Part shown: positions 1 to 8,160 of the stretch, in pieces | Layout of the letters: the number at the start of each line of letters is the position of its first letter | Position numbering within the stretch: position 1 is the first letter of the stretch | Source of the DNA: Photobacterium angustum | GTDB lineage: Bacteria > Pseudomonadota > Gammaproteobacteria > Enterobacterales > Vibrionaceae | Assembly (NCBI RefSeq): GCF_003026365.1 | Contig: NZ_PYOM01000003.1 | Span: 248,001 to 312,000 of the forward strand | Direction: 5' to 3' | DNA length: 64,000 nucleotides | Made by a program: the position numbers and the translations under genes | Notes under the pieces: generated by a model | What the model was told of the DNA's origin: nothing | The model's database searches: none | Seen by the model: the letters and a program-made list of their open reading frames with translations, nothing else

Positions 1-1
1 T

Positions 2-751
2 ATTGTGTCAGCAATGCCAGAGAAGAAGATCATTACTGTCCCTCTTGAAAAGTCGACAAGCGTGGCCGTCAACTTGGTATCACTGCCTAATATAAAACCA
101 GAACCCATTGTTGAACCAGCTAAGGCACAACCACCCGCCATAGTGACTCCTCAACCTGTTGCTAAAACCACGCCAACACCAAAAACAACAATGAAAAAGT
201 TGGTCAAAAAATCACAACCTGAAAAGAAAACGGTTAAGGCTCCTGTTCAGCCAAAAAAGAAAGCGCCGAAAGAAACGGTAAAAAAGCCAGTAACGAAAAA
301 TATTCAGAAGAAAGTTGAGAAAAAAACGGTTCCTAAAAACGTAGTAAAAACCGAAAGAAAAACTGAGAAGTTTGAACTTAAACCAACAGATTCTAGCAAG
401 CCTGTGTCATCACAATTGGCATTAAATAAGCCAGTTAAAGCTAAAAAAACAACGGTTGGAGCAAATTCACCTCAACTTGTCTCAAAACCCACGTTTGCCA
501 CGAAGCCTTCCGCTGTGAAGTATCCACGATTAGCAAAACGTCGTGGAATTGAAGGCACAGTATTAGTTGAAGTACTGATTGCAAAAGATGGTCATCAAGT
601 TAAACAGAAGCTGATTAAATCATCTGGCGCTAATGTGCTTGATAATGCGGCACTTAAAGCGATTAAAAAGTGGCGTTTCTCACCCCATATTGTTGACGGC
701 ATTGCTATTGCACACCGTGTTCAAATTCCCGTTCGTTTCAAATTGGATTAA
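2..751 (+). CDS. tonB: TonB energy-transducing protein (5' end cut by window edge)
   Basis: The reading frame is open to the left edge, so the N-terminal membrane anchor expected of TonB lies outside the window. What remains is a long Pro/Lys-rich periplasmic spacer followed by a C-terminal TonB domain. That domain has the typical start YPRLAKRRGIEGTVLVEV, an ALKAIKKWRF helix and a final VQIPVRFKL strand. TonB carries proton-motive-force energy from ExbB/ExbD to outer-membrane receptors. Three bases separate it from exbB, and hutBCD follows, so it probably serves haem uptake. A GTG at position 5 could be read as a start, but a TonB without an anchor would be unusual, so truncation by the window is preferred. 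Confidence 0.93.
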   Translation: MVSAMPEKKIITVPLEKSTSVAVNLVSLPNIKPEPIVEPAKAQPPAIVTPQPVAKTTPTPKTTMKKLVKKSQPEKKTVKAPVQPKKKAPKETVKKPVTKNIQKKVEKKTVPKNVVKTERKTEKFELKPTDSSKPVSSQLALNKPVKAKKTTVGANSPQLVSKPTFATKPSAVKYPRLAKRRGIEGTVLVEVLIAKDGHQVKQKLIKSSGANVLDNAALKAIKKWRFSPHIVDGIAIAHRVQIPVRFKLD

Positions 752-754
752 ATC

Positions 755-1456
755 ATGCCTTTTATTGACAACCTCAACCAGCAACTTGGCCTAATGGCTT
801 GGCCTCTTATTATTTGCTCAGTGCTCACTGTTATGATTTTAACTGAGCGTCTGATTCAAGTTTTGTTATGTACCGGTGTAGGCAAAACAAAAGTTACAGC
901 ACTCCTTGCTCAACAAAACCGTCACGACGAACACGCACTTGATAATTTAACCGAGGAGCTAAAACAGCAACGTCCTCTGCTTTATAAAGGAATTGCGATG
1001 TTAATTGCGCATCGCCATTTCACTAAACCATTACGTGAAGATGCTGCTGCTATTTGGTTAATACAAAAACGTACTGAATTACGTTCAGGTTTACGATTAT
1101 TAAGTCTGATTGGTGTTATTAGTCCGTTACTTGGTTTACTCGGTACAGTGCTTGGTTTAATTGATATGTTTACCGGTATTTCCCATTCCACAGGCTCAGT
1201 GACTCCAAGCGATCTTGCTGACGGTCTTGGTCTTGCTATGCGAACAACGGCTGCTGGTTTGATCATCGCACTTCCTGCTATTACTGGTGCACAACTACTT
1301 GGGCTATGGGCTGATAATGTTACGGCTAAACTAGAACACAGTTTAAACCGTTGTAATCTTTGGCTTGAAGGGATGAATGTTGACGCTGAAAACGGGAAAA
1401 CATCAGCCTGTGATACCTGCGAACAAAACCCTGCCGTTAATGGGACTGCATCATGA
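755..1456 (+). CDS. exbB: ExbB, TonB-complex proton channel subunit
   Basis: This 233-residue protein has three membrane segments (about residues 13-33, 113-135 and 162-182), as in the ExbB/MotA/TolQ family. The glycine-rich stretch SPLLGLLGTVLGLIDMF, followed by a second helix with MRTTAAGLIIALPAI, is the conserved pore-forming part. ExbB pentamers around ExbD use the proton motive force to energise TonB. The gene lies 3 bases after tonB and overlaps exbD by four bases (ATGA), showing one translationally coupled operon with the haem transporter downstream. The length is normal for the Vibrio-type haem-linked ExbB. Confidence 0.95.
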   Translation: MPFIDNLNQQLGLMAWPLIICSVLTVMILTERLIQVLLCTGVGKTKVTALLAQQNRHDEHALDNLTEELKQQRPLLYKGIAMLIAHRHFTKPLREDAAAIWLIQKRTELRSGLRLLSLIGVISPLLGLLGTVLGLIDMFTGISHSTGSVTPSDLADGLGLAMRTTAAGLIIALPAITGAQLLGLWADNVTAKLEHSLNRCNLWLEGMNVDAENGKTSACDTCEQNPAVNGTAS

Positions 1457-1878
1457 TCAAAGCCAACAGTAGCGTTTTCCAAACTGAGGAAATGAATCCA
1501 GATCTGACTCCTTTACTGGATATTATTTTTATAGTCATGGTGTTTTTACTGTTAACAGCCACAGTGAAAATTAAATCCCTCGATGTCGATTTACCACAAA
1601 CAGCAACCAAAACATTACAAACAACCCAAGCCGATCCTATTGCTATTAATTTAGTTTCAAAAGCGCCTTATTGGGCACTGCAAGGTAATAAAATCAATCA
1701 ATGGGATGACTTCAAAACAGCCTTGTTACTAGAAGTGAAAACTAACCCAACGAAACCTGTTGTGATTGGTGCAGATAAAGCAGCCTCTGTTGAACAAATG
1801 CTCAAATTACTCGCTTTCTTGCAAGAAAATAATATCAAAGCGACTCAGCTACTTATGGAAGAATCAAACAATGAATAA
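1453..1878 (+). CDS. exbD: ExbD, TonB-complex subunit
   Basis: This 141-residue protein has one N-terminal membrane helix and a periplasmic domain. The conserved membrane aspartate needed for proton passage is visible in PDLTPLLDIIFIVMVFLLL. ExbD works inside the ExbB pentamer to drive TonB. Its start overlaps the exbB stop (ATGA), and its end overlaps the hutB start by eight bases, so the operon continues without a break into the haem ABC transporter. Confidence 0.95.
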   Translation: MIKANSSVFQTEEMNPDLTPLLDIIFIVMVFLLLTATVKIKSLDVDLPQTATKTLQTTQADPIAINLVSKAPYWALQGNKINQWDDFKTALLLEVKTNPTKPVVIGADKAASVEQMLKLLAFLQENNIKATQLLMEESNNE

Positions 1879-2740
1879 ACCCTCTCTATTAAAGACCTCT
1901 TTATTGACGCTGGTGTTAGGACTTAGTAGCTACGCGCAAGCAAATACGGACTCAGCAACTGAAAAAAATAAAATCATCAGTGCTGGTGCTTCAGTTACTC
2001 AAATTATTAACGCCTTAGATGCTAATGATCAAGTCGTCGCTGTTGATCTAACAAGTAAAGGATTAGTTGATAAATCTATTCCTAAAGTGGGTTATCACCG
2101 CCAACTTTCAGCAGAAAACTTAATGTCTTTATCCCCTACTCACCTTGTTGGTTCTAATGAAATGGGGCCACAAAGCACACTTAACCTGCTTGAGCAATCA
2201 GGTGTTGAAGTTGATATTGTTAATTCAGGGGAAACCGTCAAAGATCTACTCATACGTATCGATCAGATTGCAAAACTCACTGATCATCAAGATCGTGCTG
2301 AAAAACTAAAACAGAAACTTAATGTTCAGCTAAATAAAATTAATACCGCAACAGCCAATATTAAGACTCCTAAAAAAGTCTTGTTTTTAATGATCCATGA
2401 TGGACGCCCAATTAACATTGCAGGAAGCAATACCACTGCAGATAGCATTATTACACTTGCTGGTGCTAAAAACCCTGCTGCAACATCAATCAGTAACTAC
2501 AAGCCTATTTCTGGTGAAGCAATTGTTACCATGCAACCAGATATTATTTTATTGAGCACACGTACAGCCAGCAAGATCAAAACCATGCAAGATCTTATTG
2601 CCAAAATGCCATTACTTGCCGCAACACCAGCTGCAACAAATAATGCATTACTCACAATAAAAAGTACTGCGCTCATTGGCGGTTTAGGGCTCGAAAGTGT
2701 TGATGAAGCTTTAAAGTTTAATCAGGCTATTTACCCTTAA
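1871..2740 (+). CDS. hutB: HutB, haem ABC transporter periplasmic binding protein
   Basis: The protein of 289 residues begins with a signal peptide ending near SSYAQA. The mature part is a BtuF/FhuD-type substrate-binding fold (IISAGASVTQIINALDAND near the start, VGYHRQLSAENLMSLSPTHLV further on). HutB/HmuT proteins bind haem in the periplasm and hand it to the HutC/HutD transporter. A longer frame starts at 1766 inside exbD, but the ATG at 1871 is chosen because it puts the signal peptide at the N terminus. Its context between exbD and hutC supports haem rather than vitamin B12 or siderophore as substrate. Confidence 0.9.
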   Translation: MNKPSLLKTSLLTLVLGLSSYAQANTDSATEKNKIISAGASVTQIINALDANDQVVAVDLTSKGLVDKSIPKVGYHRQLSAENLMSLSPTHLVGSNEMGPQSTLNLLEQSGVEVDIVNSGETVKDLLIRIDQIAKLTDHQDRAEKLKQKLNVQLNKINTATANIKTPKKVLFLMIHDGRPINIAGSNTTADSIITLAGAKNPAATSISNYKPISGEAIVTMQPDIILLSTRTASKIKTMQDLIAKMPLLAATPAATNNALLTIKSTALIGGLGLESVDEALKFNQAIYP

Positions 2741-2788
2741 ATTACGCCTCTATCATCCCTATTTATTCGTGCGCAAGGTTGTTGTTAC

Positions 2789-3826
2789 ATGTATGCAAAA
2801 CGCTTCTCAGCCCATCATATTTATATAATAAGTATCGCCTTACTTATTTTTGCTGGGCTTTCTTCTATTGTTATTGGTCCTATGGCGATCAGTTATAAAC
2901 AAAGTTTGTTAGCACTATTACCCGGTGATCATGAACTTGCTAAACATGTCAGCCTAGTGATCCATCAAATTCGTTTACCACGTACCCTTCTCTGCTTTGC
3001 TATCGGTGCAATTTTAGCTGTATGTGGCGCTGTACTACAGGGGCTCTTTCGCAATCCGCTTGCAGATCCAGGAATCATCGGAATCACTGGCGGCGCAGGC
3101 TTAGGTGCTGCAATAGCCATTGTTTTATTTGCCCCACTAACTGCATCATTCCCTCAGCTTTTAAACTTCGCTATTGTGCCTATTTTTGCCTTTATTGGCG
3201 GCGCAATCAGCACAGTTTTAGTTTATCGTCTTGGTACTGATAAAAACGGGACATCGGTGATGATCATGCTACTCGCTGGTGTTGCGATAACCGCAATTTC
3301 AGGTGCAGGGCTTGGGTTACTCAATTATGTCGCCGACGATCAAGCGTTACGTGACTTATCATTGTGGTCAATGGGTTCACTGGCTGGTGCTACATGGACA
3401 GGTATTATTCTCGCCTATTGCACATTCGGGTTACTGTTTAGCTATTTTTATCGTCATACCAGCAATTTAAACGCGTTGTTATTAGGCGAAGCTGAAGCTC
3501 GACATATGGGGGTTAACACGCAAAAACTAAAACGTAATTTAATTATTACGTGTGCTGCGGGAGTGGGTATTACTGTTGCCGTTTGTGGACCGATTGGCTT
3601 TATTGGGTTGGTTATTCCTCATGTAGGTAGAATGCTAACAGGCCCAAATCATAAAACCTTATTACCAATTTCAGCGTTACTTGGCGGCTTAATCCTCTTG
3701 GTGGCCGATATGATTGCTCGAAGTGCATTCTCACCGCAAGAACTGCCGGTTGGAATCATCACCGCCATGTTAGGCGCGCCTTTCTTTATCTATTTATTAG
3801 TCAATCAAAAGAGTCAGATGTCATGA
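2789..3826 (+). CDS. hutC: HutC, haem ABC transporter permease
   Basis: A 345-residue very hydrophobic protein of the FecCD/BtuC permease family with about ten membrane helices. Family landmarks are IRLPRTLLCFAIGAILAVCG, GLFRNPLADPGIIGITGGAG and the C-terminal GFIGLVIPHVGRML segment that contacts the ATPase. It forms the membrane channel through which haem enters the cytoplasm. It starts 48 bases after hutB and overlaps hutD by four bases. Substrate assignment rests on the tonB-exbBD-hutB context. Confidence 0.92.
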   Translation: MYAKRFSAHHIYIISIALLIFAGLSSIVIGPMAISYKQSLLALLPGDHELAKHVSLVIHQIRLPRTLLCFAIGAILAVCGAVLQGLFRNPLADPGIIGITGGAGLGAAIAIVLFAPLTASFPQLLNFAIVPIFAFIGGAISTVLVYRLGTDKNGTSVMIMLLAGVAITAISGAGLGLLNYVADDQALRDLSLWSMGSLAGATWTGIILAYCTFGLLFSYFYRHTSNLNALLLGEAEARHMGVNTQKLKRNLIITCAAGVGITVAVCGPIGFIGLVIPHVGRMLTGPNHKTLLPISALLGGLILLVADMIARSAFSPQELPVGIITAMLGAPFFIYLLVNQKSQMS

Positions 3827-4662
3827 TGTTAAGTAATTCAGAAAAGCTCGACTTTACAGCAAGTAGCGACAAAGTCTGTGTTATTCAGGCTCGCGACTTA
3901 TCATTACAATTTGGCGATAAAGTCCTGCTAAATCAGCTTGATATTGATATTCACGCAGGAGAAGTCACCGCATTACTTGGGCCAAATGGTGCAGGTAAAA
4001 GTACCTTGTTAAAGGTATTATGTGGTGAAATTACGCCAAAATCAGGCACGGTTTCTTTCTTTGATCAACCACTTAATAATTGGGTTCGGGAAGAATTAGC
4101 ATGTCACTTAGGTGTACTCCCACAACATAGCGCATTATCTTTTGCCTTTACCGCTAAAGAAGTTGTCGAGCTAGGCGCAATTCCTTTGCAACTAACGTCA
4201 CCTGAACTGAAAGAAGCGACAGCATCAAGTATGCAATACGTTGATATTAACAATTTAGCTAAGCGTCTCTACCCCACCTTATCAGGTGGTGAAAAACAGC
4301 GTGTGCATCTTGCTCGAGTTTTAACACAACTGAGTAAAGCGGGTGATAAATGTATCTTAATGTTAGATGAACCAACCTCTGCACTCGATCTCGCTCACCA
4401 GCATCACACCTTACAAATTGCTCAAAATATGGCTATGCAAGGCGCAGCTGTAATTGTGGTATTGCATGATTTAAACCTTGCAGCCCAATACACTGATCGG
4501 ATGATTTTTCTTAATGAAGGAGAAATAAAAGCCGATGGCACACCAACAGAAGTGCTAACACCTAAAATAATAGATACCTTATATGGTTGGCCTGTAAGTG
4601 TTCATACCCATCCAACTGGTGATTTTCCTTACCTTTTATCAGCCAATCATTCTGTTTTTTAA
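3823..4662 (+). CDS. hutD: HutD, haem ABC transporter ATPase
   Basis: A 279-residue ABC ATPase. Walker A is GPNGAGKST (residues 53-61), the signature is LSGGEKQRVHLAR, and Walker B is [12 protein letters not shown] followed by the switch histidine in VVLHDLNLAAQY. It powers haem import by HutC. The start overlaps the hutC stop (ATGATG; the second ATG is equally possible). It is the last gene of the operon. No clear intrinsic terminator is visible directly after it. Confidence 0.93.
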   Translation: MMLSNSEKLDFTASSDKVCVIQARDLSLQFGDKVLLNQLDIDIHAGEVTALLGPNGAGKSTLLKVLCGEITPKSGTVSFFDQPLNNWVREELACHLGVLPQHSALSFAFTAKEVVELGAIPLQLTSPELKEATASSMQYVDINNLAKRLYPTLSGGEKQRVHLARVLTQLSKAGDKCILMLDEPTSALDLAHQHHTLQIAQNMAMQGAAVIVVLHDLNLAAQYTDRMIFLNEGEIKADGTPTEVLTPKIIDTLYGWPVSVHTHPTGDFPYLLSANHSVF

Positions 4663-4775
4663 TGTGTTACCTGTTAATGGCTTGGATATACACTATAAAT
4701 CAGCGCTATTAGCATGACAAACATCGAGTTTTTACGCTTTATGATCAATTAATTCAATCAAGTTGAATAGAAAGA

Positions 4776-4803
4776 TTGCACAACGCAAAACACACAGTAA
4801 AAT
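4776..4803 (+). promoter_or_regulatory. Predicted sigma-70 promoter of purR
   Basis: TTGCAC at 4776-4781 and TAAAAT at 4798-4803 are separated by 16 bases, close to the sigma-70 consensus. Transcription would begin near 4810, inside the PurR operator and about 255 bases before the purR start codon. The promoter is a prediction from sequence only. Confidence 0.55.
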
Positions 4804-4807
4804 GTGA

Positions 4808-4823
4808 GCGCAAGCGATTACAC
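4808..4823 (+). promoter_or_regulatory. Predicted PurR operator
   Basis: The 16-mer GCGCAAGCGATTACAC matches the core of the enterobacterial PurR box (ANGCAANCGNTTNCNT) at every fixed position except the two outermost. It lies just downstream of the predicted -10 box, so bound PurR would block transcription start. Autoregulation of purR is known in E. coli. Here it is inferred from the site and its position. Confidence 0.6.
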
Positions 4824-4859
4824 ATGTAAAAAGTGTAAGAACAGTTTCTATCTTCTAAT

Positions 4860-4877
4860 GCCGCATTTTACTGCGGC
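4860..4877 (+). other. Stem-loop in purR leader, terminator-like
   Basis: GCCGCA and TGCGGC form a perfect 6-bp stem with a 6-base loop, followed by a weak T-rich stretch (TTTAGTTGTTT). It lies about 50 bases after the predicted purR transcription start. It could end a short leader transcript or attenuate purR. The poor U-tract makes efficient termination doubtful. Confidence 0.4.
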
Positions 4878-4921
4878 TTTAGTTGTTTATGATCCAAGGC
4901 AATTGCAATACCCAATAACTC

Positions 4922-5021
4922 GGTATCAAATTGAATAATTAAGTAGCTAATAACTAAAGAATCTTCATCTCTGCGAGTGAACTCGTAGGCCATAGACTAC
5001 GTAATTAATCAATTTGGTATC
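4922..5021. repeat. 100-bp element with 25-bp terminal inverted repeats (MITE-like)
   Basis: Bases 4922-4946 and 4997-5021 are inverted copies matching at 21 of 25 positions. Between them is a small inner hairpin (GCGAGTGAACTCGT). No coding capacity is seen. The size and inverted ends resemble small non-autonomous elements or large palindromic repeats found between genes in Vibrionaceae. No target duplication is obvious. It sits within the purR leader. Confidence 0.45.
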
Positions 5022-5030
5022 AAAACCTTT

Positions 5031-5048
5031 GTCAGATCCGAATCTGAC
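5031..5048 (+). other. Stem-loop just upstream of purR start region
   Basis: GTCAGAT and ATCTGAC form a perfect 7-bp stem around a 4-base loop (CCGA). It ends 7 bases before the AAGAAG Shine-Dalgarno sequence of purR. Its closeness to the ribosome site suggests a possible role in translation or mRNA stability, but no partner structure is evident. Confidence 0.35.
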
Positions 5049-5067
5049 CATGATAAGAAGAATAAAT

Positions 5068-6072
5068 ATGGCAACCATTAAAGACGTTGCACGTATGGCT
5101 GGTGTATCGACTACAACAGTGTCGCACGTGATCAATAAAACACGATTTGTTGCAGAAGCAACACAACAAAAAGTGTTGGCTGCAGTTGATGAGCTTAACT
5201 ATGCTCCAAGTGCTGTAGCGCGAAGCTTAAAATGTAACACAACACGTACCATTGGCATGTTAGTCACTAAATCAACTAACCCATTTTTTGCTGAAGTCGT
5301 ACATGGTGTTGAAGAGTACTGCTATAATTCAGGCTACACACTTATCCTATGTAACACTGAAGGTAACTTAGAAAAGCAACGTGATTACCTACGTATGCTT
5401 TCTGAAAAACGTGTTGATGGTCTGTTGGTTATGTGTAGCGATCTGGATCAAATGCTACTCGATTTACTTGAGCGTAAAAATGATCTGCCTATGGTTATCA
5501 TGGACTGGGGCCCAGAAAGCCCACATACCGATAATATTCTAGATAACGCTGAAAATGGCGGTTACATCGCGACTAAGCACTTTATTGAAAATGGTCATAA
5601 AAAAATTGGCTGTTTATCTGGACAAGCTGATAAGTCTACTTGTCAAGAACGTCTAAAGGGCTTCCGTAAGGCAATGGCAGAAGCTGATCTCACTGTTAAT
5701 GAGGATTGGCTACTTGACGGTGACTTTGAATGTGAGTCAGCCGTAGAAGCAGCTCAGAAGTTTATCGCAATGGAAGATCGCCCTACTGCTATCTTCTGCT
5801 TTAACGACATTATGGCAATGGCTCTGATCAGTACCTTTGAACAGGCAGGTCTGCGTGTTCCTGATGATATCTCTATCATTGGTTACGATAACATTGACCT
5901 TGCGCCCTACTTTGCACCACCGCTAACAACTATCCACCAGCCTAAACGTCGTTTAGGTAAAAAGGCTATCGAAATTTTGCTAGAGCGTGTGAAAGACAAA
6001 AATCATGAGCGTCAAACCTTTGAGATGACACCTAAACTTGTTGAGAGAAAATCGGTTAAAGATCTCAACTAA
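5068..6072 (+). CDS. purR: PurR, purine biosynthesis repressor (LacI family)
   Basis: A 334-residue LacI-family regulator. The N-terminal helix-turn-helix ([20 protein letters not shown]) with the hinge VARSLKC is followed by a periplasmic-binding-protein-like ligand domain. The helix and the ligand-domain start ([20 protein letters not shown]) are those of PurR, which binds hypoxanthine or guanine as corepressor and silences purine synthesis genes. ATG 5068 is preferred over a start 54 bases upstream because it places the DNA-binding helix at the N terminus and follows an AAGAAG ribosome site. The PurR box upstream supports the identity. The punR/punC pair, next to purR in E. coli, is found about 8 kb downstream here. 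Confidence 0.93.
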   Translation: MATIKDVARMAGVSTTTVSHVINKTRFVAEATQQKVLAAVDELNYAPSAVARSLKCNTTRTIGMLVTKSTNPFFAEVVHGVEEYCYNSGYTLILCNTEGNLEKQRDYLRMLSEKRVDGLLVMCSDLDQMLLDLLERKNDLPMVIMDWGPESPHTDNILDNAENGGYIATKHFIENGHKKIGCLSGQADKSTCQERLKGFRKAMAEADLTVNEDWLLDGDFECESAVEAAQKFIAMEDRPTAIFCFNDIMAMALISTFEQAGLRVPDDISIIGYDNIDLAPYFAPPLTTIHQPKRRLGKKAIEILLERVKDKNHERQTFEMTPKLVERKSVKDLN

Positions 6073-6096
6073 TAAAATTTATCTTTCTATATTAAG

Positions 6097-6132
6097 AAAA
6101 AGCCGATAAGTTAACCTTGTTGGCTTTTTTTT
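6097..6132 (+). terminator. Intrinsic terminator after purR
   Basis: A 9-bp stem (GCCGATAAG with CTTGTTGGC, two wobble pairs) around a TTAAC loop is followed by a run of eight or more T. It lies 30 bases after the purR stop. Confidence 0.85.
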
Positions 6133-6273
6133 ACTGATAAAAAAACAATCATGAGTATTTATACTTATTAAGCTTATTTAAATAAACTAAGAACAAATAC
6201 CTGAACCAATATCACATTTTTGAGAGCTTAAATTTAATATTAAAAGTATTATTTAATATAACTTTATATAGTC

Positions 6274-6364
6274 ACGAACTGGCAAATTAATTGAAAGATT
6301 AAGACGCAAAACCACCGGCCTAAAAATTATATTAATAATTCAAGGTAGCGGGGTTACCGAAGGA
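6274..6364 (+). ncRNA. Cyclic di-GMP-I riboswitch (GEMM, Vc2 type)
   Basis: The segment carries the hallmark blocks of the GEMM-I aptamer in order: CACGAACTGGCAAA, then GACGCAAAACCACCGGCCTA, then GGTAGCGGGGTTACCGAAGG. The second and third blocks include the conserved tetraloop receptor and P1b/P3 strands and closely resemble the V. cholerae Vc2 element, which precedes tfoY (VC1722). The aptamer ends about 130 bases before the tfoY start. No strong intrinsic terminator lies between, so the switch probably acts on translation, RNA stability or a downstream structure rather than simple termination. Confidence 0.93.
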
Positions 6365-6495
6365 TTATTATTGAGCCGACAATATTATGACACAAACTTA
6401 ACAATATATTGACAGTATCAATGTGTAGATTAATTAATCTATTTCCTCGCTCTTAATGTTTAGGTGACACTCATATTTTTTCACCGAGTAGAAGC

Positions 6496-7086
6496 ATGGA
6501 TAAACCAATATTAAAAGATTCATTAAAATTATTTGACCATTTTGGTTCAATAAAATCACGGTCGATGTTTGGCGGTTTTGGCATTTTTTCTGGTGATACA
6601 ATGTTTGCATTAGTTGTGAACGATAAGCTTCACTTACGTGCAAATGCTGAAACTGAAAAGGAATTCAAACAAGCAGGCTTGGAACCCTACGTTTATAAAA
6701 AACGTGGCTTCCCTGTTGTAACCAAGCACTATGCAATACCCGATCAATGGTGGGATGAACCCACAAAGATTGTAGCTCAAGGCAGGTATTCACTGGATGC
6801 AGCAGAAAAAGACAAGCAAGAAAAGGAGAGTTGCGTACCTGACCGAATTAAAGATTTACCTAATCTACGATTATCAAATGAAAGAATGCTTAAAAAAGCA
6901 GGCATAAACACTATTGAACAACTTCAAGCAGTGGGCTCTCTTGGCGCATATAAAGCACTTCAGGAATCACAGAAAAGTCCATTAAGTATTGAACTGCTTT
7001 GGGCATTAGAAGGCGCAATTAGCGGACAGCATTGGTCAGTTATTCCTGAGCAACGTCGAAATGAACTATTATCTGCGTTATCTTAA
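6496..7086 (+). CDS. tfoY: TfoY, TfoX/Sxy-family regulator
   Basis: A 196-residue protein with a TfoX N-terminal domain (about residues 5-100, containing [19 protein letters not shown]) and a TfoX C-terminal helix-hairpin domain (about 112-190, [19 protein letters not shown]). TfoX controls competence. Its paralogue TfoY controls defensive traits such as type VI secretion and motility in V. cholerae and is linked to c-di-GMP. The c-di-GMP riboswitch upstream is the reason for calling TfoY instead of TfoX. The start follows a GAGTAGAAG ribosome site. It is a single-gene unit. Confidence 0.85.
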   Translation: MDKPILKDSLKLFDHFGSIKSRSMFGGFGIFSGDTMFALVVNDKLHLRANAETEKEFKQAGLEPYVYKKRGFPVVTKHYAIPDQWWDEPTKIVAQGRYSLDAAEKDKQEKESCVPDRIKDLPNLRLSNERMLKKAGINTIEQLQAVGSLGAYKALQESQKSPLSIELLWALEGAISGQHWSVIPEQRRNELLSALS

Positions 7087-7114
7087 AAATATAAATTGCC
7101 TTAAATATACAATG

Positions 7115-7151
7115 CTTAGGAATAAAAGATTCTCATTCTTTTATTTCTAAG
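7115..7151 (+). other. Long stem-loop downstream of tfoY
   Basis: A 15-bp stem (CTTAGGAATAAAAGA with TCTTTTATTTCTAAG, one wobble) encloses a 7-base loop. It lies 28 bases after tfoY and probably defines or protects the 3' end of that mRNA, though there is no T-run. The remaining bases up to 7512 are AT-rich with no convincing gene. A 14-codon frame at 7457-7501 (Thr-rich end TTATD) is the only leader-like coding possibility. Confidence 0.5.
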
Positions 7152-7512
7152 TATACCTTACAAAAATAATTTCATTATTACCCTCACCTTCGCTTTATAA
7201 AATTTAATACTTATTTAGTTTAATTGCATAATAACAAACTTTTGCAGTTAGTTTAATTTCCCTCCGTTTTACATTCCTTGATTTATATAAATAAGAATTA
7301 TCTTTATTTATATTCCATGCCTAATTATTTGTAATACAACCAATAACATACCTTCTCACTGACAAATAACTCAGCGTTTTAAATATCCTTATCTCCTGCT
7401 GCTTTTTTCAGCAACCAATTGAAGAAAAAGAAATATTTTTCATTAAATGAAATACAATGTCTGTTCTTAAGGTCTACATGTTTACTACTGCTACTGACTA
7501 AGATCGTATAAA

Positions 7513-7535
7513 ACCCTATGTTTAGGGTGTTTTTT
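7513..7535 (+). terminator. Hairpin terminator directly ahead of the ynjA-like operon
   Basis: ACCCTA and TAGGGT form a 6-bp stem with a TGTT loop, followed by GTTTTTT. The AAGGA ribosome site begins immediately after the T-run, and the ATG is 10 bases beyond it. It would therefore stop transcripts entering the operon unless an antiterminator forms, or it ends a short RNA made upstream. Confidence 0.55.
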
Positions 7536-7545
7536 AAGGAATAAC

Positions 7546-8160
7546 ATGCGCATTTCGATCAAAAAAATTGACTCTTTATGGGTAAAGCCCTTGCTATGGC
7601 TTCAAGCCCGCCATTATGGTCAAGTGTTAAACCCTGCAAAACTATGGGGACGTAAACCTGTCTTATTTTGGTTAGTCGCAGGTTTTTTTGGTTTTCTCGA
7701 CCGTAAGAAGTCACCGATTCAAGATGTCATGCGATCTTTGGTCTGTGTGCGTGTTTCACAATTAAACGATTGTGCCTTTTGTGTTGATGCCAATGGTATG
7801 AAACTCGCCGAACGTTGTGATTCAGAAGATAAAATTAAAGCACTCGCCAATTGGCAACACTCACCGCTGTTTACAGCTCAAGAGCGTGCTGTATTGGCTT
7901 ACACTGAAGCGATGACGATAACAGGTAAACGAGTAACAGATGAAATGCTTGTCGCACTACAAGAATGGTATAGCAGCGATGATATTATTGAGCTAACGGC
8001 TTTAGTTAGCTTTCAGAATTTGTCCGCGAAATTTAACACTGCGCTCGATGTACCAGCACAAGGCTTTTGTTCTCTTCCTATTACGCCTGACGATATTGCC
8101 CAAGATAACGTGCAAGCATCAGATAAAAACATAACGAAGAAGGATCAGGCAAATGAATAA
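7546..8160 (+). CDS. ynjA: YnjA-like carboxymuconolactone decarboxylase / AhpD-fold protein
   Basis: A 204-residue AhpD-like protein. The redox pair and proton-relay region is seen in RVSQLNDCAFCVDANGMKLAE, where CAFC is the CxxC of the carboxymuconolactone decarboxylase family. Such proteins act as peroxidase partners or thiol-disulfide enzymes; the substrate here is unknown. In E. coli, ynjA sits in the ydjXYZ-ynjABCD cluster with TVP38-type membrane proteins and an ABC transporter. The same neighbours occur here (TVP38 domain protein, then YnjB). It overlaps the next gene by eight bases. A hairpin terminator precedes its ribosome site. Confidence 0.8.
   Translation: MRISIKKIDSLWVKPLLWLQARHYGQVLNPAKLWGRKPVLFWLVAGFFGFLDRKKSPIQDVMRSLVCVRVSQLNDCAFCVDANGMKLAERCDSEDKIKALANWQHSPLFTAQERAVLAYTEAMTITGKRVTDEMLVALQEWYSSDDIIELTALVSFQNLSAKFNTALDVPAQGFCSLPITPDDIAQDNVQASDKNITKKDQANE

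Noticed and set aside
1766..1870. N-terminal extension of HutB
   Set aside because: It lies inside exbD in another frame; the signal peptide begins at ATG 1871.
6496..7086. TfoX (competence master regulator)
   Set aside because: The c-di-GMP riboswitch directly upstream marks the TfoY paralogue in Vibrionaceae.
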